DNA of 64,000 bases from an uncultured beta proteobacterium (GTDB lineage Bacteria > Pseudomonadota > Gammaproteobacteria > Burkholderiales > Burkholderiaceae_C), in assembly GCA_903839085.1 (NCBI GenBank), contig CAIMBE010000163.1, positions 1 through 64,000 of the forward strand, given 5' to 3'. Of this stretch, positions 49,611 through 58,881 are shown in pieces (positions within the stretch are counted from its first letter, which is position 1; each line of letters starts with the position of its first letter). Under the pieces are notes generated by a model that was not told the origin of the DNA, did no database searches, and worked only from the letters and a program-made list of their open reading frames with translations. Made by a program: the position numbers and the translations under genes.

Positions 49611-50249
49611 ATGTACCTGCCGCCCCATTTCAGAGCTGGCGAGACCCAGCATGCGCTCAAGCTGATGCGCGAGAACCCCTTTGCCAGCCTGATCAGCGTG
49701 GATGATGAAGGGCTGCCTTTTGTCAGCCACGTGCCGCTGCATCTGGAGGAGCGGGGCGATCAACTGGTGCTGCTGGGGCACGTTGCCAAGCCGAATGCGC
49801 ACTGGCGCTATTTGCGCGAGCGCCCGCAGGCGGTGGTGACCTTCCTGGGGCCGCATGCCTACCTGAGTCCCCGCGTCTATCCGGACTTGCTGCGGGTGCC
49901 GACCTGGAACTACCTGGCTGTTCATTGCACCGTCCAGGCCACGCTGATCGAGGATCCCGACGCCAAGGACCGCCTTCTGAAAAAGCTGATTGCCGATCAT
50001 GAACCGACCTACGCCGAGCAATGGCGCGCGCTGGGATCCGAATTTGCACAGAAGATGCTGGCCGGCATCGTGGGCTTCGAGTTGCTTGTGGCAGGGCTCG
50101 AGTGCAAGCTCAAGATCAACCAGCATCGACCGGAATCCCATGTCGCCATGCAAAGCATGTATTTGTCGGGCAATGAGAACGAGCGGGTGCTGGCGCTCTG
50201 GATGGAGCGCCTGGGCATGACCGAGCCGCCCCAACCAGGCGATGTCTGA
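49611..50249 (+). CDS. FMN-binding negative transcriptional regulator, PaiB family
   Basis: MYLPPHFRAGETQHALKLMRENPFASLISVDDEGLPFVSHVPLHLEE...HVAKPNAHWRYL. Confidence 0.9.
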   Translation: MYLPPHFRAGETQHALKLMRENPFASLISVDDEGLPFVSHVPLHLEERGDQLVLLGHVAKPNAHWRYLRERPQAVVTFLGPHAYLSPRVYPDLLRVPTWNYLAVHCTVQATLIEDPDAKDRLLKKLIADHEPTYAEQWRALGSEFAQKMLAGIVGFELLVAGLECKLKINQHRPESHVAMQSMYLSGNENERVLALWMERLGMTEPPQPGDV

Positions 50250-51273
50250 GAGCCGTTTCATGCGGCAGGCGCTGGCCCAGGCGCGAGAGGCGCTCGGCGC
50301 GGGCGAGGTGCCGGTCGGCGCCGTGGTGGTGCGCTCCGGGCACGTGATCGCCGTCGGCAGCAATGCGCCAATTGGCCATCACGACCCGAGCGCGCATGCT
50401 GAAATCATCGCCCTGCGCGCCGCGGCACGGGCCTTGCAGAACTACCGTCTCGATGAATGCGAACTGTTTGTGACGCTGGAGCCGTGCGCCATGTGTGCCG
50501 GGGCCGTTCTGCACGCGCGACTCAAGCGGGTCGTCTTTGGCGCGCCTGACCCGCGAACCGGCGCCTGCGGCTCGGTGCTCGATTTGTTCGCGAACCCGCA
50601 GCTCAATCACCAGACGGTGGTGCAGGGCGGCGTGCTGGCCGATGAATGTTCGGCCCTGTTGCAGGCGTTCTTTCAGGGCAGGCGGGCCTTGCGAAAAATC
50701 GAAGACGAACCGCTGCGCGATGATGCTTTGCGCACGCCCCCGGCGCGCTTCCTGAACCTGCCGGCTTATCCCTGGGCGCCCCACTACCTCAACGATCTGC
50801 CCAGCTTGAACGGGCTGCGCCTGCATTATTTGGACCAGGGCGCGCCGGGCGCCGCGAACACCTACCTGTGCCTGCACGCAAGCACCGGCTGGAGCTACAT
50901 GTTCCGCAAGATGATCCCGGAATGGCTGTCTGCCGGTCACCGGGTTGTCGCGCCCGACCTGATCGGTTTTGGCAAGAGCGACAAACCAAAAAAGGCGGAC
51001 ATCCATACCCTGTCATGGCACCTGCGCGTCATGACAGAACTGGTGGAGCGACTCGACTTGAAGAACGTGGTGCTGGTCCAGCAGGAGCAGGGCGACGCCC
51101 TGGCCGACGCGCTGCCCGGCATGGCGCCGCAGCGCTATACCGGGCAGGTCACGCTCCTCGCGCCTGAAACTTCCGATCTGGCAGGGTCCGCGTGCGAGGC
51201 GCCGTTTCCCGATCAGGGACACCGCGCAGCCCTGCGCTCGCCATGGCGCACCGCCTCCAAGGTCGCGAACTGA
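50242..51273 (+). CDS. tadA: tRNA adenosine(34) deaminase fused to partial alpha/beta-hydrolase (haloalkane-dehalogenase-like) domain
   Basis: SAHAEIIALRAAARALQNYRLDECELFVTLEPCAMCAGAVLHARLKRVVFGAPDPRTGACGS; C-term LRLHYLDQGAPG...VVAPDLIGFGKSDKPKKADIHTLSWHLRVMTELVERLDLKNVVLVQQEQGDALADALPGM. Confidence 0.93.
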   Translation: MSESRFMRQALAQAREALGAGEVPVGAVVVRSGHVIAVGSNAPIGHHDPSAHAEIIALRAAARALQNYRLDECELFVTLEPCAMCAGAVLHARLKRVVFGAPDPRTGACGSVLDLFANPQLNHQTVVQGGVLADECSALLQAFFQGRRALRKIEDEPLRDDALRTPPARFLNLPAYPWAPHYLNDLPSLNGLRLHYLDQGAPGAANTYLCLHASTGWSYMFRKMIPEWLSAGHRVVAPDLIGFGKSDKPKKADIHTLSWHLRVMTELVERLDLKNVVLVQQEQGDALADALPGMAPQRYTGQVTLLAPETSDLAGSACEAPFPDQGHRAALRSPWRTASKVAN

Positions 51274-51285
51274 ATTGCACTGCTT

Positions 51286-52245
51286 ATGACAAAACGCATC
51301 TACATCTATTCCCCGTCCGGCGCCGTGCGCGACAAAGCGGCCTTTCGCCGCGGTGTCAAGCACCTTCAGGCTCTGGGCTACGAGGTCGAGATCGACGAAG
51401 CCGCGCTGGCCAGCCACTTGCGCTTCGCGGGTGACGACGAGACCCGCCTCGCCGCCATTCATCGCGCGGCCGCCAGTGGTGCCGACCTGGCCCTGATTTC
51501 GCGCGGCGGCTACGGCCTGAGCCGCATCCTGGGCGGCATTGACTACAAGAAAATTGCCAAGGCCGTGGACAAGGGGATGCTGTTCGTCGGCATCAGCGAT
51601 TTCACGGCGTTTCAGAGCGCCGTGCTGGCGAAGACCGGCGCCAGCACCTGGGCCGGGCCGGCCTTGTGCGAGGGTTTTGGCGTCGGCGGCAAGCCCGGCA
51701 GCGTCGATGGCCACGGCCATGGCGAGCGGCGCTCGCCCGACGAGATCATGGTCGCCTGCTTTGGCGATCTCATCAGCCGACAGGGGGAGGGTGCGGGGTG
51801 GCGACAAAACCGCCAGGACTTCTCCGGCGCAGCCCTGCACATTCGAAATTCGGTTCTGTGGGGCGGCAACCTGTCGGTCCTCACCTCCCTGCTGGGCACG
51901 CCGTACTTCCCGCAGATCAAGGGCGGCATCCTGTTCCTGGAGGACGTGGCAGAACATCCCTACCGGATCGAGAGGATGCTGACCCAGCTGCTGCACTCGG
52001 GCGTGCTGGCGCGTCAAAAAGCCATCGTGCTGGGTCAGTTCACCGAGTTCAAACTGGTGCCGCATGATCGGGGCTACAAGCTGGCCAGCGTCGTGAACTG
52101 GTTGCGCCAGCAAACCATTGTGCCGGTCCTCACCAATCTGCCCTTTGGTCATGTCGCCACCAAGGTGATTTTGCCGGTTGGTCTGAAGACCGATTTGCTT
52201 CTGGACGGGCGTGATGCCCTGCTCTTGTGGGGCAAGATGTCGTAA
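51286..52245 (+). CDS. ldcA: LD-carboxypeptidase (S66 family)
   Basis: IYIYSPSGAVRDKAAFRRGVKHLQALGYEVE; ISRGGYGLSRILGGIDYKKI; FVGISDFTAFQSAVLAKTG. Confidence 0.9.
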   Translation: MTKRIYIYSPSGAVRDKAAFRRGVKHLQALGYEVEIDEAALASHLRFAGDDETRLAAIHRAAASGADLALISRGGYGLSRILGGIDYKKIAKAVDKGMLFVGISDFTAFQSAVLAKTGASTWAGPALCEGFGVGGKPGSVDGHGHGERRSPDEIMVACFGDLISRQGEGAGWRQNRQDFSGAALHIRNSVLWGGNLSVLTSLLGTPYFPQIKGGILFLEDVAEHPYRIERMLTQLLHSGVLARQKAIVLGQFTEFKLVPHDRGYKLASVVNWLRQQTIVPVLTNLPFGHVATKVILPVGLKTDLLLDGRDALLLWGKMS

Positions 52246-52298
52246 TAGACGGTTATGCCCTAAACTCTGCGCCAGTTCAAAAATATATTTCGTTTCGA

Positions 52299-53225
52299 AT
52301 GAGTGTTCACGCGACCGTCGTCTTCACCGATCTGTTCGGCAGCACAAGCGTCTATGAGGCCTTGGGCAATGCTCAGGCGACGCAGGCCGTCACGCAGGTA
52401 ACGGACTGGATTGCCAAGACCATTGTGGAGCACGGGGGACGCGTCGTGAAGCTACTGGGTGACGGTGTGCTGGCCCTGTTTCAGAACAATCAGGCAGCCA
52501 TTGACGCGGTGGTGGAGATTCAGCGCAGGCACCAGGAGCGCATGGCGAAGACAGCCGTCGCGCACCGCCTGCCCATCCGCGTCGGTATTTCCCGCGGCGA
52601 CGTCGAGATTGTGGCTGGCGACTGCTACGGTGACGCCGTCAACGTGGCCGCGCGCTTGAGTGATCTCTCCGGCGCACACCAGATCTGGGCCAATAGCCTG
52701 GCGCTCGAGGGGATCAACGAGGCCGCGGGCGTGCGCTACCGGGTCTTGGGACCCATCACCATCCGCGGACGGGCCGAGCCCTGCACCGTTTACCAGGTTG
52801 ACTGGGAGGACGATGCGCCGTCGTCCCTGTTGACAATGCAGTCAGATATCATTCCATTGTTTGATCCCTCGCAGGTGGACACGCTGGGTGGGCAGATCGA
52901 ACTGTCGTGGATGGATACCAGTAAGACCTTTAAGTCGTTCGACTTGCCGATTCACATTGGCCGCCTGCGTCAGGCGGAGTTTGTGGTCGACGATCCGCGC
53001 GTCTCGCGTACCCATGCGCGCATTGACTGGCGCAATGGCAGCATGATCCTGGTCGACCTGAGCACCTATGGCTGCTGGCTGCGTTTTGCCGGCGACGGTT
53101 CTGATTTGCTGCTGCGGCGCGATGAATGTGTGCTGCACGGCCAGGGGGAGATCTCGCTGGGGTCAACCTTTGCCGATGTGACAGCGCCCACGGTGCATTT
53201 TTCGGTGTCTCAGCCCGTTTACTGA
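52299..53225 (+). CDS. Class III adenylate/guanylate cyclase with C-terminal FHA domain
   Basis: VVFTDLFGSTSVYEAL, RVVKLLGDGVLALF, GDCYGDAVNVAARLSDLSG; FHA-like IHIGRLRQAEFVVDDPRVSRTHARIDWRNGSMILVDLSTYG. Confidence 0.92.
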   Translation: MSVHATVVFTDLFGSTSVYEALGNAQATQAVTQVTDWIAKTIVEHGGRVVKLLGDGVLALFQNNQAAIDAVVEIQRRHQERMAKTAVAHRLPIRVGISRGDVEIVAGDCYGDAVNVAARLSDLSGAHQIWANSLALEGINEAAGVRYRVLGPITIRGRAEPCTVYQVDWEDDAPSSLLTMQSDIIPLFDPSQVDTLGGQIELSWMDTSKTFKSFDLPIHIGRLRQAEFVVDDPRVSRTHARIDWRNGSMILVDLSTYGCWLRFAGDGSDLLLRRDECVLHGQGEISLGSTFADVTAPTVHFSVSQPVY

Positions 53226-53302
53226 GTCGTTTGCTTTTGTGTTCCCATATATATTAACATAATATACATCGTATAAAATATCGGAGAGCCCAATCCGTCG
53301 CG

Positions 53303-53950
53303 TTACCGGGTCGGCCTGGCTGCCAGAAAAGCGTTGATCAATCGCACTGACTCCAACTGGCCACCTCTCTCGGCGAATGCCACTGCGGACAGCCCCTGGT
53401 CGTTCTTCAGGTCCGGATCCGCGCCGGCCTCCAGCAGCAGTTTGACAGCCTGTGGCGTCCCGTAATGCGCCGCCATCATGAGCGGCGTCGTGCCATTGGG
53501 TGATGTCGTGTCGATATAGGCATGGTGCTGCAGCAGCAAGTCGATCACCTCCAGATGCCCGTTGGTGGCAGCGTAATGCAGCGGCGTCCAGCCAGGCCGG
53601 TTGACATCGGCGTCGCGACCGATCAATTGGCGGCAAAGGTCGGTCAGGCCCTTGAAGGCCGCAAGCATCAACGGACTCTCGTCCCTTTCGGTCCGAGCCT
53701 CGATATTCACCTTGGGCCAGGCAATCAGAGCGCTGGCCACCCTGGGAGACGGCACCCGGATTGCGGCAATGAGCCCGTGTTCACCCGCCGGATTCGGTGT
53801 ATTTGGGTCGAAACCACGCGCCAGCAGCGCCACGACGACGGTCGCATCATCCTTTCTTACGGCCTCAAAAAAATCGTCATAAGAACCTGCATGACAAACT
53901 GAATAACCATATATAACAATAATATATAGAAGATATCTAATGCTATGCAT
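53303..53950 (-). CDS. Secreted ankyrin-repeat protein
   Basis: Repeats GWTPLHYAATNGHLEVIDLLLQHHAYIDTTSPNGTTPLMMAAHYGTPQAVKLLLEAGADPD; N-terminal signal peptide; overlaps tatD end by 8 bp. Confidence 0.9.
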   Translation of the reverse strand: MHSIRYLLYIIVIYGYSVCHAGSYDDFFEAVRKDDATVVVALLARGFDPNTPNPAGEHGLIAAIRVPSPRVASALIAWPKVNIEARTERDESPLMLAAFKGLTDLCRQLIGRDADVNRPGWTPLHYAATNGHLEVIDLLLQHHAYIDTTSPNGTTPLMMAAHYGTPQAVKLLLEAGADPDLKNDQGLSAVAFAERGGQLESVRLINAFLAARPTR

Positions 53951-54767
53951 GATGTTCTACCGAGGCCGCCAAGGGAGTCAGAACGCGCTTGAACAGGGCA
54001 TCAAAGTTTCGACTGGTGGCGAGCGCAATCTGCTCAAGGGGGCTGGCTCTGAGCCTGGCCAACTCAGCCGCGACATAGGGCACCAGCGAGGGGTTATTGC
54101 TCTTGCCACGGTATGGCACGGGTGCCAGGTAAGGGCTGTCGGTCTCGATCAACAGTCGCTCAAGCGGCACGAAGGCGGCGATATCGCGCAAGTCCTGCGC
54201 GTTCCTGAAAGTCAGAATGCCGGAAAAAGAGATGTAAAAACCAAGGTCGAGCGCCGCACGGGCGACCTGGGCGGTCTCGGTAAAGCAATGAAACACCCCG
54301 CCGGCGCAACCAGCCGACCCATCCTCACCCTCCTCGCGCAAAATGGCCAGGGTGTCCTCCGAGGCGGCTCGGGTATGAATCACCAGTGGCAGGCCCAGCT
54401 TGCGAGCCGCTCGGATGTGAACCCGAAACCGTTCGCGCTGCCAGGCCATGTCGGCCCGGCTTCGATCACCCAGACGGTAGTAGTCCAGGCCGGTCTCGCC
54501 AATGCCAACGACCCGCTTCATCTGGCCCAATCTCAGCAGATCCTGCAGGCTCGGCTCGGCAACCCCCTCGCTGTCAGGATGCACGCCCACGGTAGCCCAC
54601 AAATTGTCGTACGCAAGCGCCAGAGCCTGCACACTGGGAAACTCCTCCAGCGTGGTGCAAATGCACAGGGCGCGATCGACGCCGGCCTGGGCCATGGCCG
54701 AGCGAATCGCCGGCACCTGCGACGCCAGTTCAGGAAAATTCAGATGGCAATGCGAGTCGGTGAACAT
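53943..54767 (-). CDS. TatD-family hydrolase
   Basis: MFTDSHCHLNFPEL; VGIGETGLDYYR; VFHCFTET; LLIETDSPYLAPVPYRGK. Confidence 0.95.
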   Translation of the reverse strand: MFTDSHCHLNFPELASQVPAIRSAMAQAGVDRALCICTTLEEFPSVQALALAYDNLWATVGVHPDSEGVAEPSLQDLLRLGQMKRVVGIGETGLDYYRLGDRSRADMAWQRERFRVHIRAARKLGLPLVIHTRAASEDTLAILREEGEDGSAGCAGGVFHCFTETAQVARAALDLGFYISFSGILTFRNAQDLRDIAAFVPLERLLIETDSPYLAPVPYRGKSNNPSLVPYVAAELARLRASPLEQIALATSRNFDALFKRVLTPLAASVEHHA

Positions 54768-54814
54768 GGAGGAGGCCTTGACCTGGAGGCAGCCGGCCGG
54801 TCGCCAGCGCCCTG

Positions 54815-55165
54815 TCAAATCGTTTGCGTTTGGCGATCCGATGTCAGATGCGGGCCCAGGATCTCTTCAATTTTCTGCTTGAGGGCGCGCGCCTTGCCGC
54901 CTTCCGGAAAACGCACGCCAATGCCCTGACTGCGATTGTTGGCCGCCCTGGCCGGTGTGATCCATGCCACCTTGGCGGCGACCGGAAAGCGCTCGGGCTC
55001 GTCGGGCAGCGACAGCAGAACATAAACATCGTCACCGAGTTTGTACTCGCGCTGCGTCGGAATGAAGATGCCGCCCTCTGAAAAAAGAGGGATGTAGGCC
55101 GCATACAAGGCGGAGCGTTCCTTGACGGCCAATTGAATCACGCTGGGGCGGGGACTTAGAGGCAT
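54815..55165 (-). CDS. PilZ domain protein
   Basis: GGIFIPTQREYKLGDDVYVLLSLPDEPERFPVAAKVAWITPARAANNRSQGIGVRFPE; holB neighbour. Confidence 0.85.
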   Translation of the reverse strand: MPLSPRPSVIQLAVKERSALYAAYIPLFSEGGIFIPTQREYKLGDDVYVLLSLPDEPERFPVAAKVAWITPARAANNRSQGIGVRFPEGGKARALKQKIEEILGPHLTSDRQTQTI

Positions 55166-55186
55166 CGCAATATTTGTCGGCAGTAG

Positions 55187-56197
55187 CTAGTGCCTGGAGT
55201 TTAGGGCGTTTTGCGCCTGGCTCACCAGCGCCTCAAGCATCAGGCCCGCATTGAAGGGGTGCTCAGCCGTGCGCTGGCTGGCGGCCAGGGCTTTCGCCCA
55301 TGTCGTCAAGCCAGCGACCGAGGCCGTCGCCGGCAGGTCGCTCGCCTCAAAGAATCTCGGCTCGGCTCCGGCGCCGATGGCCAGCATGTCATGACACAGT
55401 TTTTGCAGCGCGTCGACGGTCTGCGATGCTGACCAGTCCTGCACCACGCCCGGATCGCCCTGTGCCATGGCCTTGGGCAGACGGACCCAGGCCTGGACAT
55501 CCTGCTCGGATCGAAAAAACTGCAGCGCATCCTGCGGGCGTCCACCCGCGGCGCGCAGCATCACCCGCGCCTGGCCGGCGTCCACGCCGTGGGCTTGCAG
55601 CCAGGCCAGCGCCGCATCAGGCTGCGGCCAGACCATGGTGTGAACCAGGCAGCGACTTCGAATCGTGGGCAGCAGCCGGTACGCGGCCTCGCTGGCCAGC
55701 ACGAACCTGACATCCCCGGCCGGCTCTTCGAGCGTCTTGAGCAGGGCGTTGGCGCTGACCACGTTCATGCGCTCGGCCGGAAACACCAGGATCGCCTTGC
55801 CCCTGCCGCGTGCGCTGGTACGCTGCGAAAACTCGACCGCGTCGCGCATGGCCTCGATCCGGACTTCCTTGCTGGCTTTGCGCTTCTTGTCGTCGATCTC
55901 GGACTGGGCCGCTTCGCTCAGGGGCCAGCCCAGGGTCAGCATGCTGGTCTCGGGCATCAGCACGCACAGATCGGCATGGGCACGCACGTCGATCGCATGG
56001 CAACTGGTACAGCGGCCACAGGCGCCCAGTTCCGAAGGCTCCTCGCAGAGCCAGGCTCGAGCCAGTGCCAGCGCCAGACTGTACTGACCCAGGCCGGAGG
56101 GCCCCGCCAGCAGCCAGGCGTGGCCCTTTTGAGCCAGCAAGGTCCCGAGTTGAGCGTCCATCCAGGGCGCTGCAGCGTCATCGCTCACGTCAGCCAT
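55187..56197 (-). CDS. holB: DNA polymerase III subunit delta'
   Basis: [27 protein letters not shown]...[21 protein letters not shown]...[25 protein letters not shown]. Confidence 0.95.
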   Translation of the reverse strand: MADVSDDAAAPWMDAQLGTLLAQKGHAWLLAGPSGLGQYSLALALARAWLCEEPSELGACGRCTSCHAIDVRAHADLCVLMPETSMLTLGWPLSEAAQSEIDDKKRKASKEVRIEAMRDAVEFSQRTSARGRGKAILVFPAERMNVVSANALLKTLEEPAGDVRFVLASEAAYRLLPTIRSRCLVHTMVWPQPDAALAWLQAHGVDAGQARVMLRAAGGRPQDALQFFRSEQDVQAWVRLPKAMAQGDPGVVQDWSASQTVDALQKLCHDMLAIGAGAEPRFFEASDLPATASVAGLTTWAKALAASQRTAEHPFNAGLMLEALVSQAQNALNSRH

Positions 56198-56832
56198 CCC
56201 CTGCCCCGAACGGCATCCAGGACCCGTTGCCAGACCGCATCGCGCGCGTTGCCGGCGTCAATCCGGGCAAAACGCCCGGGACTGGCGATCATCCGCTGCA
56301 GGTATCCGGCCGCCACGCGCTGGAAAAACTCAAGCGGTTGTGACTCAAATTTGTCGGGAGCGCGGGTGCCGGCAAGCCGGCTCGCGGCGATCTCGGCGGG
56401 CAGATCAAACCAGATCGTCAGATCGGGCTGACGCAGGCCGGGCCCCTTCGCGCCGAGCGTGTCCTGCACCATGTTTTCAAGCACCGTGAGCAGGCTCAGG
56501 TCGAACCCGCGTCCGCCCCCCTGGTAGGCAAAGGTGGCATCGGTAAACCGGTCGCACAGAACCACGGCGCCTGCGGCCAGAGCCGGCTCGATGACCTGCT
56601 GCAGGTGGTCGCGCCGCGCCGCGAACACCAGCAGCGCCTCGGTCATGGCGTCCATCCGGTCGTTGAGAACCATGTCGCGCAACTTTTCGGCCAGCGGCGT
56701 GCCGCCAGGTTCGCGCGTCACGCGCACCGCCCTGCCCTGCATGCGAAATGCCTGCGCCAGGGCGTCGATGTGGGTGGACTTCCCGGCACCGTCGATGCCT
56801 TCGAAGCTGATAAAGAGGCCGCCTTGTGTCAT
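56185..56832 (-). CDS. tmk: Thymidylate kinase
   Basis: [48 protein letters not shown]. Confidence 0.97.
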   Translation of the reverse strand: MTQGGLFISFEGIDGAGKSTHIDALAQAFRMQGRAVRVTREPGGTPLAEKLRDMVLNDRMDAMTEALLVFAARRDHLQQVIEPALAAGAVVLCDRFTDATFAYQGGGRGFDLSLLTVLENMVQDTLGAKGPGLRQPDLTIWFDLPAEIAASRLAGTRAPDKFESQPLEFFQRVAAGYLQRMIASPGRFARIDAGNARDAVWQRVLDAVRGRGWLT

Positions 56833-56850
56833 ATGCCGTTTCGATAGGCG

Positions 56851-57834
56851 CTAGGGGGCGCGCTGGTATTTGTTGACCGCCCGATTGTGCGCCTCCAGCG
56901 TGGCGCTGAACTCGCTGCTGCCGTCGCCGCGGGCCACGAAATAGAGCGCCTTGCTGGCCGCGGGCTGTACCGCTGCCATCAGTGCCGACTTGCCCGGCAG
57001 GGCGATGGGGGTCGGCGGCAACCCGACCCGCGTATAGGTGTTCCAGGGCGTGTCGGCCTGAAGATCGCGCCGGCGCAGCTTGCCGTCGAAGGCCTCACCC
57101 AGGCCATAAATGACGGTCGGATCGGTTTGCAGCATCATGCCGATGCGCAAGCGGTTCGCAAAGACGCTGGCGACCAGCGGCCGGTCAGCGGGTCGGCCGG
57201 TTTCCTTTTCGATGATGCTGGCCAGTATCAGCGCCTGCTCGGGGGACTTCAGGCTGGTATCGGGCAAGCGCTGACCCCAGGCGGTCTCCAGGTTCCTGTC
57301 CATGGCCCGCATGGCCCGCCTGAGCAGCGCCAAATCGCTGCTGCCCTTGGCATAGGTATAGGTGTCCGGGAAAAAGCGTCCTTCCGGGTGCAGGCCTGGC
57401 TTGCCAAGCACCTTCATGATCAGGTAGTCGGGCAGTCCTCTGGAATCGGGCTTGAGCTGCTCGGCTTGTGACAGGGCGGTCCGAACCTGGCTGAACGTCC
57501 ATCCCTCCACCAGCGTCAAGGCGCGCAGCGCTTCTTCACCGCGCACCAGTTTGCGCAACAGGCTGCGCGGGCTGACGCCGGCCTCGATCTCATAGCTGCC
57601 GGCCTTGATCTGGCGCGACTCCCCGGACAGCCGAAACCACCAGTAGATCAGGAACGGGCTGACATCGACGCCGGCCTCGCTCACCATCTGGGCCACCGAG
57701 CGCACCGACGTGCCGGGCTCGATGGCCAGATCGACCGTCTCGGCGCGCAGGCGCAAGCTGTGGTCAAGCCACCAGGCCGTGCCGGCGGCCAGGGACGCGG
57801 CAAGCAAAAGAATCCAAAGAGAAAAACGACGCAC
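56851..57834 (-). CDS. mltG: Endolytic transglycosylase MltG (GTG start proposed; alternative ATG 57888)
   Basis: RRFSLWILLLAASLAAGTAWW TM; LILASIIEKETGRPADRPLVASVFANRLRIGMMLQTDPTVIYGLG. Confidence 0.93.
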   Translation of the reverse strand: MRRFSLWILLLAASLAAGTAWWLDHSLRLRAETVDLAIEPGTSVRSVAQMVSEAGVDVSPFLIYWWFRLSGESRQIKAGSYEIEAGVSPRSLLRKLVRGEEALRALTLVEGWTFSQVRTALSQAEQLKPDSRGLPDYLIMKVLGKPGLHPEGRFFPDTYTYAKGSSDLALLRRAMRAMDRNLETAWGQRLPDTSLKSPEQALILASIIEKETGRPADRPLVASVFANRLRIGMMLQTDPTVIYGLGEAFDGKLRRRDLQADTPWNTYTRVGLPPTPIALPGKSALMAAVQPAASKALYFVARGDGSSEFSATLEAHNRAVNKYQRAP

Positions 57835-57882
57835 GGAACCGGTAACCTTGCAGGAATGTGAGGCAGGATGATAATTCACCTC

Positions 57883-58800
57883 ATGCAAACCAAACTAAAC
57901 GGCGTGGCGCGACAGGCGCATCTGGGCGTGATCCGGGTCGATGGCGTCGACGCCGCCCAGTTTCTTCAGGGGCAACTGACCCAGGATTTCCTGCATCTGG
58001 GCCTGTCCGAGGCCAGACTGGCCGCTTATTGTTCGGCGCAGGGGCGCATGCTGGCCAGTTTCTATGGCTGCCGGCGCAGCGGCGGTGAAATACTGCTGGT
58101 CTGCAGCCGCGATATTCTGGCCGCCACGGTCAAGAACCTGTCCCGCTTCGTGCTGCGCGCCAAAGTCAGGCTGAGCGATGCCAGCGATGACTACGACCTG
58201 TACGGTCTGGCCGGCGCAGCGTGCGAGGCGGTGCTTGCCGGCGCGCACGCGGCCTGGACGAAGATCGACCTGGGCGACGCCTCGGTACTGTGTCTGTACC
58301 CGGCCGATCGGGTAAGCCGAGCCCTGTGGCTGGCGCCGGCCGGGCAGGCTGCGCCCGCCGGAGCGGCGCTCGGCAGCGATGCCTGGGCCTGGGGCGAGGT
58401 TCGCAGCGGCATCGCCATGATCACGGCCCCCGTGGTGCAGGCCTTCGTGCCGCAAATGCTCAACTACGAGTCGGTCGGTGGCGTCAATTTCAAGAAGGGC
58501 TGCTATCCCGGACAGGAGGTGGTCGCGCGCAGCCAGTTTCGCGGCACCCTCAAGCGCCGCGCATTTGCGGCACACGCCGAGGCCGCCATGACCGCCGGCG
58601 ACGAGGTTTTTCAGGATGGCGATCCCGGCCAGCCCTGCGGCATCGTGGTGCAGGCGGCCGCCTCGCCGGACGGGGGCCATGACGCGATCGTGTCGATGCA
58701 GGTCTCAGCGGCCGACGCCGGCGGGTTGCACCTGGCTTCGGCGGACGGCCCGGCGCTGCTGGTGGCGCCGGCGCCCTACCCCTTGCTGGCCGATATCTGA
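57883..58800 (+). CDS. ygfZ: YgfZ/GcvT-like folate-binding protein
   Basis: VDAAQFLQGQLTQDFLHL...NFKKGCYPGQEVVARSQFRGTLKRR. Confidence 0.92.
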   Translation: MQTKLNGVARQAHLGVIRVDGVDAAQFLQGQLTQDFLHLGLSEARLAAYCSAQGRMLASFYGCRRSGGEILLVCSRDILAATVKNLSRFVLRAKVRLSDASDDYDLYGLAGAACEAVLAGAHAAWTKIDLGDASVLCLYPADRVSRALWLAPAGQAAPAGAALGSDAWAWGEVRSGIAMITAPVVQAFVPQMLNYESVGGVNFKKGCYPGQEVVARSQFRGTLKRRAFAAHAEAAMTAGDEVFQDGDPGQPCGIVVQAAASPDGGHDAIVSMQVSAADAGGLHLASADGPALLVAPAPYPLLADI

Positions 58801-58881
58801 TCGGTCGCGGACCGCTTGCCTTGCTTCTTGAGGCATGCGTGGTACGCCCGGCTCGGTAATTGGACTGTCTAAACGGAGCCT

